Of a stretch of DNA of 6,812 bases, positions 6,337 to 6,812 are shown in pieces. The notes beneath the pieces are model-generated. The model was given only the letters and a program-made list of their open reading frames with translations, ran no database searches and was not told the DNA's origin. The stretch comes from Candidatus Hydrogenedentota bacterium (GTDB lineage Bacteria > Hydrogenedentota > Hydrogenedentia > Hydrogenedentales > SLHB01), in NCBI GenBank assembly GCA_003557825.1, contig PWNM01000204.1, positions 1-6,812 of the forward strand, read 5' to 3'. A program made the translations under genes and the position numbers. Position 1 is the stretch's first letter, and each line of letters begins with the position of its first letter.

Positions 6337-6812
6337 GATAGGTCCAGCGCTTTTTCGACGGACATATCGGGCAGGTTCTCCATAATGATCCCCTTGAACA
6401 TAGAGGCATCGAAATTCCGGGCATAGAGCACCACATGGTTGCGGGCGCCGAACGCAAGTTTGCTGCCGGCTTCAAAAAAATACCCGACAACCGGGGCAGC
6501 ATTGGGGGAATATCGACGCCACACCGCCATGGCCGGATAGACGGAACAGGGACGCCCGTTTATCCAGGACCGAAGGCCGATGTTCAATGGAGCCAGATCA
6601 ATGCCGCATTTGATGGTCTGCTCGGGCATAAAGCACTCGGGGATGCCTTCCATATCCGAAGCGGTCCGAATGGGGTCGAAAAACGACTCGGGCTCAAAAC
6701 GAACGAAGAAAAAAAGCCGGTTGGGGTAAGTCCATGCGGGACGATCGAGATGGAACTTCGAGCAATCCAGACGTTCGGCGAGCTCGGTCGGCGGATGCAC
6801 CCGCGCGCATAA
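6333..6812 (-). CDS. 3' end of an unassigned gene, possibly a GT2-type glycosyltransferase
   Basis: The frame stays open to the window edge, so the gene probably enters from the right and is cut. If it is complete, it starts at GTG 6800 and gives 155 residues. In that numbering residues 68-100 (IDLAPLNIGLRSW, then VYPAMAVWRRYSP) and the segment GARNHVVLYARNFDA near 117-131 resemble the end of family-2 glycosyltransferases. There a Tyr-x-Pro / Val-Trp-His stretch is followed by an RN-containing helix. The acidic pair expected just before is not clear, so the call is tentative. The frame has the normal spread of aromatic residues. It ends in the GTGA overlap with the GT4 gene, which supports it as real and as the first gene of the same transcript. 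A competing plus-strand frame over the same bases is less protein-like. Confidence 0.6.
   Translation of the reverse strand, partial: LCARVHPPTELAERLDCSKFHLDRPAWTYPNRLFFFVRFEPESFFDPIRTASDMEGIPECFMPEQTIKCGIDLAPLNIGLRSWINGRPCSVYPAMAVWRRYSPNAAPVVGYFFEAGSKLAFGARNHVVLYARNFDASMFKGIIMENLPDMSVEKALDLS

Noticed and set aside
6435..6812. 125-residue plus-strand frame opposite the partial gene
   Set aside because: No ribosome binding site. The minus-strand frame is open to the edge and is joined to the GT4 gene by a GTGA overlap.

Overview
The window looks like chromosomal DNA from a Gram-negative (diderm) bacterium. The evidence is an entericidin-type lipoprotein with a lipobox, sugar-transfer genes of the cell-envelope type, and GGAGG-type ribosome binding sites. 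The lineage cannot be fixed from the sequence. The large ABC exporter carrying an N-terminal zinc ribbon and a C-terminal DUF1854 domain suggests a planctomycete, Hydrogenedentes or deltaproteobacterial genome, but that is only an impression.

Layout, left to right. Bases 1-314 hold no gene but contain a well-matched sigma-54 (-24/-12) promoter and a possible upstream inverted repeat. These lead into a small unknown acidic protein (315-572, +) with a near-perfect Shine-Dalgarno. Convergent to it is a Gfo/Idh/MocA-type NAD(P)-dependent oxidoreductase (711-1760, -). A divergent control region of about 250 bases (1761-2007) carries a consensus-like sigma-70 promoter for the next gene and a GTGGA-N7-TCCAC palindrome. 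Then comes a 975-residue ABC exporter (2008-4935, +) with the order PH-like domain, zinc ribbon, six membrane helices, ATPase, DUF1854.

The right side reads on the minus strand. A gene entering from beyond base 6812 (perhaps the end of a family-2 glycosyltransferase) overlaps by four bases (GTGA) with a GT4 glycosyltransferase (5227-6336). Below it lies a 47-residue entericidin-like lipoprotein gene (4999-5142), followed by a strong intrinsic terminator (4940-4983) in the narrow gap before the ABC gene.

The two glycosyltransferase genes form one translationally coupled unit, presumably for an envelope polysaccharide or lipopolysaccharide. The entericidin may be co-transcribed or may have its own promoter. 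The oxidoreductase and ABC exporter are divergent and may share control, but nothing in the sequence links their substrates. No mobile element, CRISPR array, tRNA or rRNA was seen. The points most worth following are the sigma-54-driven small protein, the lone entericidin gene, and the three accessory domains on one ABC half-transporter.
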